A DNA stretch of 64,000 nt from Novosphingobium sp. 28-62-57 (lineage in GTDB: Bacteria; Pseudomonadota; Alphaproteobacteria; Sphingomonadales; Sphingomonadaceae): positions 372,001-436,000 of the forward strand of contig NCGO01000002.1 in assembly GCA_002256985.1 (NCBI GenBank). The letters are read 5' to 3'. The notes below the pieces were generated by a model. The model was given only the letters and a program-made list of their open reading frames with translations. It did not search any database and was not told the origin of the DNA. Below, in pieces: positions 17,851-26,821 of the stretch (the first letter of the stretch is position 1; every line of letters starts with the position of its first letter). Made by a program: the position numbers and the translations under genes.

Positions 17851-18704
17851 GCGGGCCTTATGCCGAAGTGATCGGGGATCCGATTGCGCAATCGAAATCG
17901 CCGGTCATCCATGGGTTCTGGCTCGAACAGCTGGGGATGGAAGGACGCTATGACCGGGCGCATGTGACGGCAGACGGGCTGGCTGACTATCTGGCCGCGC
18001 GGCGGGTGGACCCTGACTGGCGCGGTTGCAATGTGACGATGCCGCACAAGCAGGCGGTGATTCCGCTGCTCGACCGGCTGGATCCGCTGGCCGCGCGGAT
18101 CGGGGCGGTGAACACCATCGTGCCCGAAGATGGCGCGCTGGTGGGATACAATACCGATGCGCCGGGGTTTCTGGAGCCGTTGCGCGAAGAGCTGGGCAAG
18201 ACGCACTATTTCCGCATGGCGCGGGTGTTGGGCACAGGCGGGGCGGCGCGGGCAATCATCACGGCGCTGGCCGATGCGGGGATGGTGATCGTGCTGGCTG
18301 GGCGCAATGGCGACAAAGCGCGCGCACTGCTGGACGAGCTGGACCCGCGTGGGGAGCACCACGTTGCGCCGCTCGATCACTTTGCCGATGCGACCGACTT
18401 TGCCTTCGACGACCGGGAAGGGTGCTTTGATCTGGTGGTCAATGCTTCGTCGCTGGGGATGAGCGGGCAGCCGCCGCTGGTCTTTGACATGAGCCATGCG
18501 CCGCCGGGGTCGATCTTCTACGATATCGTTACTTCTCCGTTGGATACGGCATTCCTCAAGTCCGCTAGAGGTTTGGGATTCCGGACGGTGGATGGGCTAT
18601 CGATGCTGATCGGGCAGGCCGATCATGCGTTTCGCCGGTTCTTTGGCGCTGTACCGCCGCGGGGTGAGGCGGACGCGGAATTGCGGCAGAGGATTGCGGG
18701 TTGA
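17847..18704 (+). CDS. aroE: Shikimate dehydrogenase
   Basis: The 285-aa enzyme reduces 3-dehydroshikimate to shikimate with NADPH in aromatic amino-acid synthesis. The substrate domain shows [10 protein letters not shown] and NVTMPHK with the catalytic Lys. The nucleotide domain has [15 protein letters not shown], and [19 protein letters not shown] closes the protein. It begins with TTG at 17847 overlapping the maf stop, with AGGGGGAG just upstream as ribosome-binding site, and its own stop overlaps the coaE TTG start. Confidence 0.95.
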   Translation: MSGPYAEVIGDPIAQSKSPVIHGFWLEQLGMEGRYDRAHVTADGLADYLAARRVDPDWRGCNVTMPHKQAVIPLLDRLDPLAARIGAVNTIVPEDGALVGYNTDAPGFLEPLREELGKTHYFRMARVLGTGGAARAIITALADAGMVIVLAGRNGDKARALLDELDPRGEHHVAPLDHFADATDFAFDDREGCFDLVVNASSLGMSGQPPLVFDMSHAPPGSIFYDIVTSPLDTAFLKSARGLGFRTVDGLSMLIGQADHAFRRFFGAVPPRGEADAELRQRIAG

Positions 18705-19312
18705 GCAGGCCCTATGTGCTGGGGCTGACCGGATCGATCGGCATGGGCAAGTCTGCCGTGGCGATGATGCTGCGCGAACTGGGCGTGCCGGTGTTCGATG
18801 CCGATGCCGCCGTGCATCATCTGCAAGGGCCGGGTGGAGACCTGCTGCCCGCGATCGAGGCGGCGTTTCCAGGCACGACCGGGCCGCAGGGCGTGAAGCG
18901 GCAGGAACTGGGGGCAAAAGTCTTTGGCGATGCAGCGGCGCTCGCGCAGTTGGAGGCCATTGTGCACCCGGCCGTGGCGCGGATGCGCGAGGCGTTCATG
19001 ATCGAGCACATGGGCGAGGCGATTGTCGTGTTCGACATTCCGCTGCTTTATGAAAAGGGCCATGGCAGTGATCTGGACGCGGTCATGGTGGTCTCTGCGC
19101 CTGCCCTTGTGCAGCGCGAACGCGTGCTGGCGCGGCCCGGCATGACCGCAGAAAAGTTTGCGCATATCCTGTCGTTGCAAGTGCCCGATGCGGAAAAGCG
19201 CGCGCGGGCCGACCATGTGATCGATACCGGGGTGACGCTGGCGCAGACGAAAGCGCAAGTGGCGCGGCTGGTGGCGCAGATACGGGAAAAAAACCCGCGC
19301 GCTAAGCCCTAG
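18701..19312 (+). CDS. coaE: Dephospho-CoA kinase
   Basis: The 203-aa kinase catalyses the last step of coenzyme A synthesis, phosphorylating dephospho-CoA. The P-loop GLTGSIGMGKS spans residues 7-17. The lid and CoA-binding features follow (VFDADAAVHHL, VFDIPLLYEKG). It starts with TTG at 18701 inside a 4-bp TTGA overlap with aroE. The pairing aroE-coaE-dnaQ next to the origin is conserved among alphaproteobacteria. Confidence 0.95.
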   Translation: MSRPYVLGLTGSIGMGKSAVAMMLRELGVPVFDADAAVHHLQGPGGDLLPAIEAAFPGTTGPQGVKRQELGAKVFGDAAALAQLEAIVHPAVARMREAFMIEHMGEAIVVFDIPLLYEKGHGSDLDAVMVVSAPALVQRERVLARPGMTAEKFAHILSLQVPDAEKRARADHVIDTGVTLAQTKAQVARLVAQIREKNPRAKP

Positions 19313-19354
19313 CGCCTCTTGCCAGCCCCCTGTTGCAGGTCCACATATCTGTGA

Positions 19355-20059
19355 ATGCGTGAGATCGTTTTCGACACCGAGACGACTGGACTGGACCCCA
19401 AGAGCGGGGATCGGCTGGTAGAGATTGGCTGCATCGAGATGGTCAACCGGGTGCCCACGGGCGCGGTTTTCCATTGCTATTTCAACCCCGAGCGCGACAT
19501 GCCGGCCGAAGCTGAGGCTGTGCACGGCCTGTCGATCACGTTCCTGGCCGACAAGCCGAAATTCGCCGAGAAGGCGGGGGAGTTCCTCGAATTCATCGCT
19601 GATGCGCCGCTGGTGGCGCACAATGCCGGGTTCGATTTCGGCTTCATCAACAACGAGCTGGAAATGTGCGGGATGGAGCCGGTCAGCCGTGACCGGATGA
19701 TCGATACCGTGGCCATCGGCCGCCGCAAGCACCCCGGTGCCAAGCTGAGCCTTGATGCGCTGTGCTCGCGCTATGGCATCGACCGCAGCCACCGCACCAA
19801 GCATGGCGCGCTGCTCGATGCGGAACTGCTGGCGCAGCTATATGTTGAGTTACTGGGCGGGAGGCAGATCGGGCTCGAACTGGCAGCTGAAGTGGCTGCA
19901 AGGGCCGATGCCGCTGTGGCGCAGGAGACCGTTGTGGTTTCTGGAAAAGCTCCCCGCCCCTATCGTTCCCCGCGCCCGCATGCCGCGAGCGCGGAAGAGC
20001 TTGCCCGCCATGATGCGTTCATGGCGGGTTTCAGCGAGCCGATCTGGTCGCGCGGATAA
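19355..20059 (+). CDS. dnaQ: DNA polymerase III epsilon subunit (proofreading exonuclease)
   Basis: The 234-aa 3'-5' exonuclease shows the DEDDh motifs: ExoI FDTETTGLDP, ExoII VAHNAGFDFGFI and ExoIII-epsilon HGALLDAELLA. The N-terminal ~180 residues are the catalytic domain. The C-terminal tail is Pro/Ala-rich and would tether it to the polymerase alpha subunit. It follows coaE after a 42-bp gap, so is probably in the same unit. Confidence 0.95.
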   Translation: MREIVFDTETTGLDPKSGDRLVEIGCIEMVNRVPTGAVFHCYFNPERDMPAEAEAVHGLSITFLADKPKFAEKAGEFLEFIADAPLVAHNAGFDFGFINNELEMCGMEPVSRDRMIDTVAIGRRKHPGAKLSLDALCSRYGIDRSHRTKHGALLDAELLAQLYVELLGGRQIGLELAAEVAARADAAVAQETVVVSGKAPRPYRSPRPHAASAEELARHDAFMAGFSEPIWSRG

Positions 20060-20074
20060 GCGCGGCAGATGGGT

Positions 20075-20094
20075 TGGCCGGAGCGATCCGGCCA
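20075..20094 (+). promoter_or_regulatory. Hairpin with GNRA loop in the hpf leader
   Basis: TGGCCGGA (20075-20082) pairs perfectly with TCCGGCCA (20087-20094) around a GCGA tetraloop. It lies 21 bp before the hpf ATG. No T-tract follows, so it is unlikely to be a simple terminator for dnaQ. It could stabilise or regulate the hpf message. Confidence 0.5.
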
Positions 20095-20115
20095 GAGCAA
20101 CAGGAGAAGTAAACT

Positions 20116-20700
20116 ATGGATATTCGCGTTTCGGGACACCAGGTCGATACCGGTGCTGCACTGCAGACTCATGCCGAAGAGCGCCTTGGCGCCATCGTCG
20201 AGAAGCATTTTTCCCGAGCGCTTTCCTCTCACGTGACCATGGGCAAGGCGCCGCACGGTGGTTTCCGATGTGATATCGTGACTCATGTGGCGCAGGGCCT
20301 GATCCTGAAGGGCAGCGCCGTGGCGCAAGACGCGCACATTGCGCTCGACCAATCGGCCGAAAAGATCGAAAAGCAGCTGCGCCGCTATCGCCGCCGGATC
20401 AAGGACCGGCATGAAGGCGCCGACCATGCGCGCAAGGCCGATGAGGCCAACTTTGTGGTGCAGGAAGCGGCCTACACGGTCTTTGCCCATGACGAAACGA
20501 GCGAGGACGAACCCGCCGATGCGCCGCTGGTCATTGCCGAGACGCGCGTTGACGTGCCCACCGCCAGCGTTTCAGACGCAGTGATGATGCTCGACCTGCG
20601 CAACACCAATGCGCTGCTGTTCAAAAATGCCGCAACCGGCACGCACAACATGGTCTATCGCCGCGGTGACGGATCGATTGGCTGGGTTGAACCGGGCTGA
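20116..20700 (+). CDS. hpf: Ribosome hibernation promoting factor, long form
   Basis: The 194-aa protein has the N-terminal S30AE/HPF domain (MDIRVSGHQVDTGAAL ... residues 1-105) and the C-terminal long-HPF domain (residues ~135-194, VMMLDLRNTNALLFKN ... GSIGWVEPG). The long form alone makes 100S ribosome dimers in stationary phase. A strong AGGAG ribosome-binding site lies 7-11 nt before the ATG. It is followed by a terminator-like hairpin and then ptsN, a frequent partner of hpf. Confidence 0.94.
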   Translation: MDIRVSGHQVDTGAALQTHAEERLGAIVEKHFSRALSSHVTMGKAPHGGFRCDIVTHVAQGLILKGSAVAQDAHIALDQSAEKIEKQLRRYRRRIKDRHEGADHARKADEANFVVQEAAYTVFAHDETSEDEPADAPLVIAETRVDVPTASVSDAVMMLDLRNTNALLFKNAATGTHNMVYRRGDGSIGWVEPG

Positions 20701-20854
20701 ACCTCGATAGGCATGCTGGCGACTTGTTCCCGAAGGCTGAAATTGGCCCTTGGGAACAGGCTGCCTTTGACAAAGTGTGACGAAACGCTTTGCACTTGCC
20801 TTCGCCAACATTCGGGCGCATTGCCCGCCGCACTTGAGCATGTTTTGAACCACT

Positions 20855-20877
20855 GAGCCCGTATTTACCGGGCTTTT
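20855..20877 (+). terminator. Probable terminator between hpf and ptsN
   Basis: AGCCCG (20856-20861) pairs with CGGGCT (20869-20874) around a 7-nt loop and is followed by TTTT. It lies about 155 bp after hpf and 28 bp before ptsN, so it could end hpf transcripts or attenuate read-through into ptsN. Confidence 0.6.
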
Positions 20878-20904
20878 GCACCTTAGTGATACCTTTCTGG
20901 CAGC

Positions 20905-21366
20905 ATGTCCGCTCTCTTCAACCTCGATCCTCAGGCCGTGCGCGTTGTTCGCGCGGATTCAAAGCAGCAGATCCTGACCGATCTGGCCGCCTGCTTTGCA
21001 TCGGTCTATGCGCTTGATGCCGACGTGGTGATCGATGGTATTGAAGAACGTGAAAAGCTGGGCAGCACCGGCTTTGGACGCGGCGTGGCCATTCCTCATG
21101 CCCGGATCGACGGGTTGGAACGCCCCGTCGCGGCGTTCTTTCGCCTGACTGCGCCGGTCGAATTTGCCGCTGCCGATGGCATGCCGGTCGATTGCGTGTT
21201 CGGCCTGCTCTCACCATCGCAGGCAGGCGCATCGCACCTTCAGGCGCTGGCCGCCATTTCGCGGCTGATGCGGGACGAGCGCATGCACGAACGGCTGGTT
21301 GCCGCGACCGATGCCGAAGCGCTCTATGGCTTGCTGGTCAACATCATCGATCGCGATGCCGCCTGA
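20905..21366 (+). CDS. ptsN: PTS IIA-like nitrogen regulatory protein PtsN
   Basis: The 153-aa PTS EIIA type-2 domain has the phosphorylatable His at residue 65 in VAIPHARIDG. In the nitrogen PTS it accepts phosphate from PtsO/HPr, which is charged by PtsP, and regulates potassium handling, carbon storage or stress functions. PtsP is encoded at 48767 in this window, so two of the three relay proteins are linked within 30 kb. Its end overlaps the next gene by 11 bp. Confidence 0.93.
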   Translation: MSALFNLDPQAVRVVRADSKQQILTDLAACFASVYALDADVVIDGIEEREKLGSTGFGRGVAIPHARIDGLERPVAAFFRLTAPVEFAAADGMPVDCVFGLLSPSQAGASHLQALAAISRLMRDERMHERLVAATDAEALYGLLVNIIDRDAA

Positions 21367-21850
21367 TTCAGCAGGTGGCGCAATAGCCGACAGCGCCAGC
21401 CTGCATTGGCGCGCACTGGAGGGGCTCTACGGTTCCGCGCCGATCAACGGTTTGTTCCAATCCCGGCTGGAAATCACCGGCGAGGGCCTGTCACGCATCC
21501 ATTTTGATGTGACACCTGCGTGTTTCCATGCCGCAGGCGCTGCGCATGGCACGATCTATTTCAAGATGCTCGACGATGCCGCGTTCTATGCCGCCAATAC
21601 GCTGGTGACCGACCGTTTCCTGCTGACCACATCGTTCAATCTGTTTTTCAGCCGCCCGATCAAGGGGGGACGGGTCATTGCCGAAGGGCGCTGGGTTTCA
21701 GGCCGTCGCCGCGTGCTGGTGGCGGAATCGCGGTTGATCGATGAAGCTGGCGAGGAAGTTGGCCGGGGCACCGGCACGTTCCAGCGTTCGCGCATCGCCC
21801 TTTCCAGTCTGGATGGATACAACGCGGGCTTGCGCGCTGTGCTGGCGTGA
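21356..21850 (+). CDS. PaaI-type hotdog thioesterase
   Basis: The 164-aa protein has the hotdog-fold pattern of PaaI/acyl-CoA thioesterases: HGTIYFKMLDDAAFYAANTL with the central helix, then a strand region SFNLFFSRPIKGGRVIAEGR. These enzymes hydrolyse acyl-CoA thioesters; the substrate is not apparent. I use the ATG at 21356, inside the ptsN end; the frame remains open further upstream but reads poorly. It is tightly packed between ptsN and the DUF1491 gene. Confidence 0.8.
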   Translation: MPPDSAGGAIADSASLHWRALEGLYGSAPINGLFQSRLEITGEGLSRIHFDVTPACFHAAGAAHGTIYFKMLDDAAFYAANTLVTDRFLLTTSFNLFFSRPIKGGRVIAEGRWVSGRRRVLVAESRLIDEAGEEVGRGTGTFQRSRIALSSLDGYNAGLRAVLA

Positions 21851-22191
21851 TGGAGCAGCGGCTTCCGGCGCATCTTGAAGTAAGCGGTCTGGTCCGCGCT
21901 GCGCAGGCAGCGGGCGACTTTGCCATGATCCTCAACAAGGGGGAGCGTGACGCGGGTACGATTCTGGTGGTTGTCATGGAAAATCAGGGGCTTGGCGTTC
22001 TTTACGAACGGATGCCCCAGCGCGATGGCACCCGCAAATGGACCGAAACCAAAGCGCAAGTATCTGATAATAAATCAGACTTTGATGACTACTTGGACCG
22101 CCGAAGCAGGCAGGACCCCGATCTCTGGATAGTTGAACTGACTGTCGCAGATCGCGAACGCTTCATCCGCGATACCCTGTCTAACGCCTGA
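21850..22191 (+). CDS. DUF1491 family protein
   Basis: The 113-aa protein fits the alphaproteobacterial DUF1491 family: start LEVSGLVRAAQAAGDFAMIL, centre GTILVVVMENQG, and C-terminal DPDLWIVELTVADRERFI. Function is unknown. ATG at 21850 shares its A with the stop of the thioesterase gene; a GTG one codon earlier (21847) would make a 4-bp GTGA overlap. Either start implies coupling. The rest of the gene holds no signal or membrane segment. Confidence 0.82.
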   Translation: MEQRLPAHLEVSGLVRAAQAAGDFAMILNKGERDAGTILVVVMENQGLGVLYERMPQRDGTRKWTETKAQVSDNKSDFDDYLDRRSRQDPDLWIVELTVADRERFIRDTLSNA

Positions 22192-22399
22192 ACGCGGGTT
22201 GACTCTGCGGTGAAGCGGAATAAAGGCCCGCTACCGATTTTTGCGCAGGCGGTGATGTGAGGCATGAAGCCAAGCACGCTGGCACGCAGACGGGGGGTAA
22301 CCGACATGGCCCTTCGGTACAGCAGCAGTCTGCGGATGTCCGCATGCTGCCCATGTATCGCGCCATGACCGGAAATCCACCGCCCAATGACGAACCTTG

Positions 22400-23017
22400 A
22401 TGAGCACGAAATTCAAATATGCAGCGGCAATCAGCCTTGCAGCGACATTCTTGACTACGCTTTTCAGCTCGGCCGGTTCCCAGGCCTCTGCACAAAGCTT
22501 TAATGCCCCCGCTGCCATTGCAGCGACGTTCATTTCCCAGCCCGTGGTACAGCCGCTCGCCCCGACGCTGAGCGACACCCCGGAAGTCAGCCCCGAAGCC
22601 CGCGCTTCGACGCTTGCCGAGCTGGTGGCAGAAACTTCCATCCCCGCCACGCTTTCAAAAGATCTGGAATGCCTTGCTGGCGCCGTGTTCTTTGAAGCCA
22701 AGAGCGAATCGCTGGCCGGACAGCTGGCTGTTGGCCGCGTAATCGTGGCCCGTGCGAATTCAGGCCGATTCCCCGCATCGTATTGCGGCGTGGTGTTCCA
22801 GCCTTCGCAGTTCTCGTTCGTTCGCGGTGGCGCGATGCCCGCGATCAACCGTGACAGCCGCGCCTGGCAGACCGCTGTGCGCATTGCCAAGATCGCCGAT
22901 GAGGGCGAATGGAAAAGCCCGGTCGAAGGCGCTATGTTCTTCCACGCTGCCTATGTCTCGCCGCGCTGGGGCAAGACCCGCATGGCCAAGGTGGACGGAC
23001 ACATTTTCTACCGTTGA
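22400..23017 (+). CDS. SleB-like cell wall hydrolase
   Basis: The 205-aa protein has a signal peptide or N-terminal anchor (residues ~5-33, ending ASAQS). A Ser/Pro/Thr-rich linker follows and then a Hydrolase_2 domain (from ~90): CLAGAVFFEAKSESLAGQ with the catalytic Glu, then RVIVARANSGRFPASYCGVV. Such domains act as lytic transglycosylases or amidases on peptidoglycan. In a non-spore-former the role is wall turnover. A strong terminator follows 22 bp after the stop. Confidence 0.88.
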   Translation: MSTKFKYAAAISLAATFLTTLFSSAGSQASAQSFNAPAAIAATFISQPVVQPLAPTLSDTPEVSPEARASTLAELVAETSIPATLSKDLECLAGAVFFEAKSESLAGQLAVGRVIVARANSGRFPASYCGVVFQPSQFSFVRGGAMPAINRDSRAWQTAVRIAKIADEGEWKSPVEGAMFFHAAYVSPRWGKTRMAKVDGHIFYR

Positions 23018-23038
23018 GCCTGCCGATCAGATGACGTG

Positions 23039-23074
23039 AAAAAGGCCGGTCCCCGGGTGGGTCCGGCCTTTTTC
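23039..23074 (+). terminator. Rho-independent terminator after the SleB-like gene
   Basis: AAAGGCCGG (23041-23049) pairs with CCGGCCTTT (23063-23071) and is followed by TT C; the plus strand ends in a run of five T. With A-runs on the left arm it could also work in the opposite direction. Confidence 0.85.
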
Positions 23075-23101
23075 GTTCTGCACTTTGCAGTCCAGCAGGG
23101 A

Positions 23102-23276
23102 AAAAGGTTTCGCGCAGGGTGCGCAGAGGAAGCAGAGATGAGGCGCTTGGCCGCGAGGCCATGTCACTCAGCTTTCTTGTCTAACACACGGCGTCAAGAT
23201 TCTTGAGACGGCTTCGCCGCATCTTCAAATTCTCTGCGGTCTCCGCTTCCTCTGCGCTCTCTGCGCGAAACCCTTT
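23102..23276. repeat. MITE-like inverted-repeat element, copy A
   Basis: The ends AAAGGTTTCGCGCAGGGTGC and CTCTCTGCGCGAAACCCTTT are near-reverse complements about 175 bp apart. The interior, for example ATTCTTGAGACGGCTTCGCC near 23199-23218, closely matches copy B at 28322-28485. There is no coding capacity. It lies between the SleB terminator and the end of purH. The paired ends plus conserved core suggest a miniature mobile element rather than a simple hairpin. Confidence 0.85.
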
Positions 23277-23286
23277 GACTGCGCGA

Positions 23287-24876
23287 TCAGTGGCGGAAGT
23301 GGCGCATGCCGGTGAAGACCATGGCAAGGCCCGCTTCATCGGCGGCCTTGATCACTTCTTCATCGCGCATCGAACCGCCCGGCTGGATCACGCATGTGGC
23401 TCCGGCTTCCACTGCGGCCATCAGGCCATCGGCAAACGGGAAGAACGCATCGGAGGCGACGGCTGAGCCGTGGGTGCGCACGGTGCTGAAACCGTGCGTT
23501 TCAGCCGCCTCCTTGGCCTTCGCCGCAGCAATGCGCGAGCTGTCGCGGCGGTTCATCTGGCCTGCACCGATCCCTGCGGTGACGCCGTCCTTGGCATAGA
23601 CGATGGCGTTGGACTTGACGTGCTTGGCCACGGTCCACGCAAACAGTGCATCGGCAAGTTCCTGTTCCGTGGGTGCGCGCTTGGTTACGACCTTGAGATC
23701 GGCCTTGTTCACTTTGCCGCAATCGCGGTCTTGCACCAGCAAACCGCCCGCGATGGGAACGGTGACCAGCCCGGTGCGATCCGCATCAGGGAGGCCATCA
23801 ACCAGCAGCAGGCGCAGGTTCTTCTTGCGCTCAAACGCTGCCTTGGCGGAATCGTCTGCGCCCGGAGCAACGACGACTTCGGTGAAGATTTCGCAGATCG
23901 CGTTGGCCGTGGGGCCATCGAGCGGGACATTGGTGGCCACGATGCCGCCGAAGGCCGAGACCGAATCGCATTCCAGCGCGGCTTTCCACGCATCGAGCAA
24001 TGTATCGGCAGTGGCCACGCCGCACGGATTGGCGTGCTTGACGATGACGACGGTGGGCTTGGCACCGTCAAATTCGGCAATCAGTTCCAGCGCGGCATTG
24101 GCATCGTTGTAATTGTTGTAGGACAATTCCTTGCCCTGCACCTGTTCGGCCTGCGGCAGACCGGTCACTGCAGGATTGCGCGGCACATAGAGCGCGGCGC
24201 TTTGATGCGGGTTTTCGCCATAGCGCAGCGTGGTGACGCGGGTGTGCGCGGCGGCCAGCACAGGGGGGAAGTGCTCACCCTGATCGACCGTGGCAAACCA
24301 CTGCGAAATGGCCGAATCATAGGCCGCGGTTGCGGCATAGGCCTTGGCCGCCATCTTGCGGCGGAAGGGTAGCGTGGTGGCGCCGCCGGTCTCGTCCAGT
24401 TCCTGCAGGAAGGTGGCGTAATCGGCAGCGTCGGTCAGGATCGTGACGTAATCGTGGTTCTTGGCGGCAGAGCGCACCATCGAGGGGCCGCCGATATCGA
24501 TGTTCTCGATCACTTCATCGCGCGCTGCGCCCTTGGCCACGGTCGCTTCGAACGGATAGAGATTGACGACGACCAGATCGATGGCGCCGATGGCATGTTC
24601 GGCCATGGCGGCGGCATGTTCGGGATTGTCGCGCACGGCCAGCAGTCCGCCGTGGATCGTGGGGTGCAGCGTTTTGACGCGGCCGTCCATCATTTCGGGA
24701 AAGCCGGTGTGCTCTGACACGTCTTTCACCGTCAGGCCTGAGTCGCGCAGCGCCTTGGCGGTGCCGCCGGTGGACAGCAGTTCCACGCCGCGCGCGGCCA
24801 GCGCCTTGCCCAGATCGACAAGGCCGGATTTGTCGGACACTGAAAGCAGCGCCCGCTTGATGATCACTTCGCTCAC
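23287..24876 (-). CDS. purH: Bifunctional AICAR formyltransferase / IMP cyclohydrolase
   Basis: The 529-aa enzyme performs the last two steps of IMP synthesis. The N-terminal IMP cyclohydrolase domain (residues 1-~195) begins with [16 protein letters not shown] and contains STGGTAKAL. The C-terminal transformylase domain holds [12 protein letters not shown] with the catalytic His, and ends with [11 protein letters not shown]. It has normal length. It is the third gene of a leftward run rpe-heparinase-purH, 18 bp after the heparinase-like gene. Confidence 0.97.
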   Translation of the reverse strand: MSEVIIKRALLSVSDKSGLVDLGKALAARGVELLSTGGTAKALRDSGLTVKDVSEHTGFPEMMDGRVKTLHPTIHGGLLAVRDNPEHAAAMAEHAIGAIDLVVVNLYPFEATVAKGAARDEVIENIDIGGPSMVRSAAKNHDYVTILTDAADYATFLQELDETGGATTLPFRRKMAAKAYAATAAYDSAISQWFATVDQGEHFPPVLAAAHTRVTTLRYGENPHQSAALYVPRNPAVTGLPQAEQVQGKELSYNNYNDANAALELIAEFDGAKPTVVIVKHANPCGVATADTLLDAWKAALECDSVSAFGGIVATNVPLDGPTANAICEIFTEVVVAPGADDSAKAAFERKKNLRLLLVDGLPDADRTGLVTVPIAGGLLVQDRDCGKVNKADLKVVTKRAPTEQELADALFAWTVAKHVKSNAIVYAKDGVTAGIGAGQMNRRDSSRIAAAKAKEAAETHGFSTVRTHGSAVASDAFFPFADGLMAAVEAGATCVIQPGGSMRDEEVIKAADEAGLAMVFTGMRHFRH

Positions 24877-24894
24877 GTGAAAAAATCCTGTCGT

Positions 24895-26820
24895 TTAACG
24901 CATTTTTTTGAGCAGCCAGGAGAAGCTTTCTCCGCTGCGGGGGACCTTGGCCGTGATGACCAACTGGCGTGTGCCAATAGGCCGCCCCTGTCCATCTGCC
25001 CAGAGGCTTTCCTCAACCGAGATCGGATCGCGGCCCGACCGGAACTGCCACAGGCTGCCATCGGGCAGGGCCAGCGAGATGCCTTTTCCGTCGGTGCTGG
25101 TGGCCAGTTCGATATGCGGACCAAGGTGGAAGCGCAGGGCGACTGCGATGGTGCCGCGCTTGCCTTTGCGTCCGGCAGGCACCAGCAGGTCTTCGCCGCG
25201 CAATTCGCTGCCATCATCGCGCAGGATCAGGATGCGGCGGTGGACGAGGCCATAGCGGCTGACATAGCCGTTGTGGCTCGCCTCAATCCGGGTGGCACCG
25301 CCGCCTGCGCCACTGGGGCCGCTGGCTTCTGCCGAAAGCGTGCGGCGGTCCACCTCAACCTCGGACACGCCAGAGCCGATGCGGCCGTTGATCAGCACGG
25401 CAGTGGAATTGAAATCGTCAATCGTCAGCGTGGAATGGGCAGCCGTGGCGCGCAGGCCCTGTTCGAGCCGCAGCGGGATCATCCCGCCCGCAAAGGCCGC
25501 ACCGCCGCAATTGACGATCAGGCGGTCCTTGCCATGGCTGAATTCAAACGCCAGCGTGGAGGCGCAGCCATCGCGCGCGTGGCGGGCGACGGGCGGGGGG
25601 CCGGCATCGAACTGCAGCACCGATTTGCCCGCAGTAGCGCGCTGGTATCCCCACTGCCGTGCATCGCGCAACGGGCGGGTGCGCACACCGCTGGCCTTGA
25701 CCAGCGTTTCGATCTGTTCGGCAGAAATGGCCCCTGCGCCCTGCCAGTTGCCCAAGCCGCCATCGCCGTGCAGCAGCGCCAGCAACGGCGGGACCAGCAA
25801 GGTCAGCATGGTCTGGATCTGCGGCAGGGGATCGGCGCGCACCGCTTCATAGCAGGCGCGCAGTTCGATCAGCAGCTCGATCGCTTCGATCTGGCAAATC
25901 GGGCTGCGTGAAAGCACGCCGCCATCATCGCTGACCAGTTCGCCCAAGGCGCGGACCAATCCGGCCTCGGCATAGAGGCGGCGCGGTTTGGCATCGGCCA
26001 TGATCAGGCCGGTGGCAACCAAGCCGCACCAGCCCGCCACTTCGCTCAACCGGTCGTCCACCTTGGTCACCCGCCGGTCAAGCCAGCGAGCGGTATCCTC
26101 GATCGTGTTCAGCACTTTGGCGCGGAAGGCGCGATCCTGGCCTGAAAGCACCAGCGGCGCGTGGACCATCCAGTTGAGCAGGCGGTGGCCGACATTGCCC
26201 ACGTCCCACGCAGGGGTGGGATCGGGTTTGGGATTGGCGGTGAGCCACGTGGCCAGAATGCGTTCGGCCACTTGCGCGCATTGGGCGCGCGTGCCGCCCG
26301 ATTCCAGATCGCGCAGCCAGCGAAAGCCGTGGACCATGCGTTCGAACGGCGGGGGCAGGCGCGGCCCGGAAAACGTTGTGTCGGCAATCGCCGACTTGAA
26401 GCCGTGGATCAGGAAATGCCCCGCACGCAGCGCCTTTCCGGTGGCGGGATCACCCGGCAAGGGTGGCTGCACGGTTGCGGTCAACCGCGTTTTAGCGCGT
26501 TTGCGGAACGGGTGAATCGTGCTGGCCGGAAGGCCAAGGCTGTAGGCAAAGCGCACCAGCCTGTCGCCCGCGCCAAGGGCAGGCGGGGCAAAATCGGCAA
26601 GGGCCAGCGCGCGGCCCGGTTCAATCACGCCGGGTTCAACACCGCCGGTATCGGGCAGGACAGCAGAAGCCGGGCTGCTTTTGGCAGAAGCGCTGGCGCC
26701 GATGGGGCTGGAATCGTGCAGTTCGGCCAGCGGTTCCTCCTGCAAGGCATCAAGCGGAATGGCGCGGCGGGCATCGGCCGCCGGGCGGCTTCCAGTAAGG
26801 GGGAAGCCGCTCTCTGCCAT
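24895..26820 (-). CDS. Heparinase II/III family protein
   Basis: The 641-aa protein has the alpha/alpha-toroid N-terminal half (residues ~150-330, HFLIHGFKSAIADTTF, WDVGNVGHRLLNWMVH) and a beta-sandwich heparinase II/III C-terminal domain (from ~390, with HARDGCASTLAFEFSHGKDRLIVNCG). These are polysaccharide lyases; here the substrate could be an acidic cell-surface polysaccharide. Sphingomonads commonly keep this gene between rpe and purH. The ATG at 26820 follows the rpe stop with one base between (TGATATG). No obvious signal peptide is seen, which is odd for a lyase. Confidence 0.82.
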   Translation of the reverse strand: MAESGFPLTGSRPAADARRAIPLDALQEEPLAELHDSSPIGASASAKSSPASAVLPDTGGVEPGVIEPGRALALADFAPPALGAGDRLVRFAYSLGLPASTIHPFRKRAKTRLTATVQPPLPGDPATGKALRAGHFLIHGFKSAIADTTFSGPRLPPPFERMVHGFRWLRDLESGGTRAQCAQVAERILATWLTANPKPDPTPAWDVGNVGHRLLNWMVHAPLVLSGQDRAFRAKVLNTIEDTARWLDRRVTKVDDRLSEVAGWCGLVATGLIMADAKPRRLYAEAGLVRALGELVSDDGGVLSRSPICQIEAIELLIELRACYEAVRADPLPQIQTMLTLLVPPLLALLHGDGGLGNWQGAGAISAEQIETLVKASGVRTRPLRDARQWGYQRATAGKSVLQFDAGPPPVARHARDGCASTLAFEFSHGKDRLIVNCGGAAFAGGMIPLRLEQGLRATAAHSTLTIDDFNSTAVLINGRIGSGVSEVEVDRRTLSAEASGPSGAGGGATRIEASHNGYVSRYGLVHRRILILRDDGSELRGEDLLVPAGRKGKRGTIAVALRFHLGPHIELATSTDGKGISLALPDGSLWQFRSGRDPISVEESLWADGQGRPIGTRQLVITAKVPRSGESFSWLLKKMR

Positions 26821-26821
26821 A

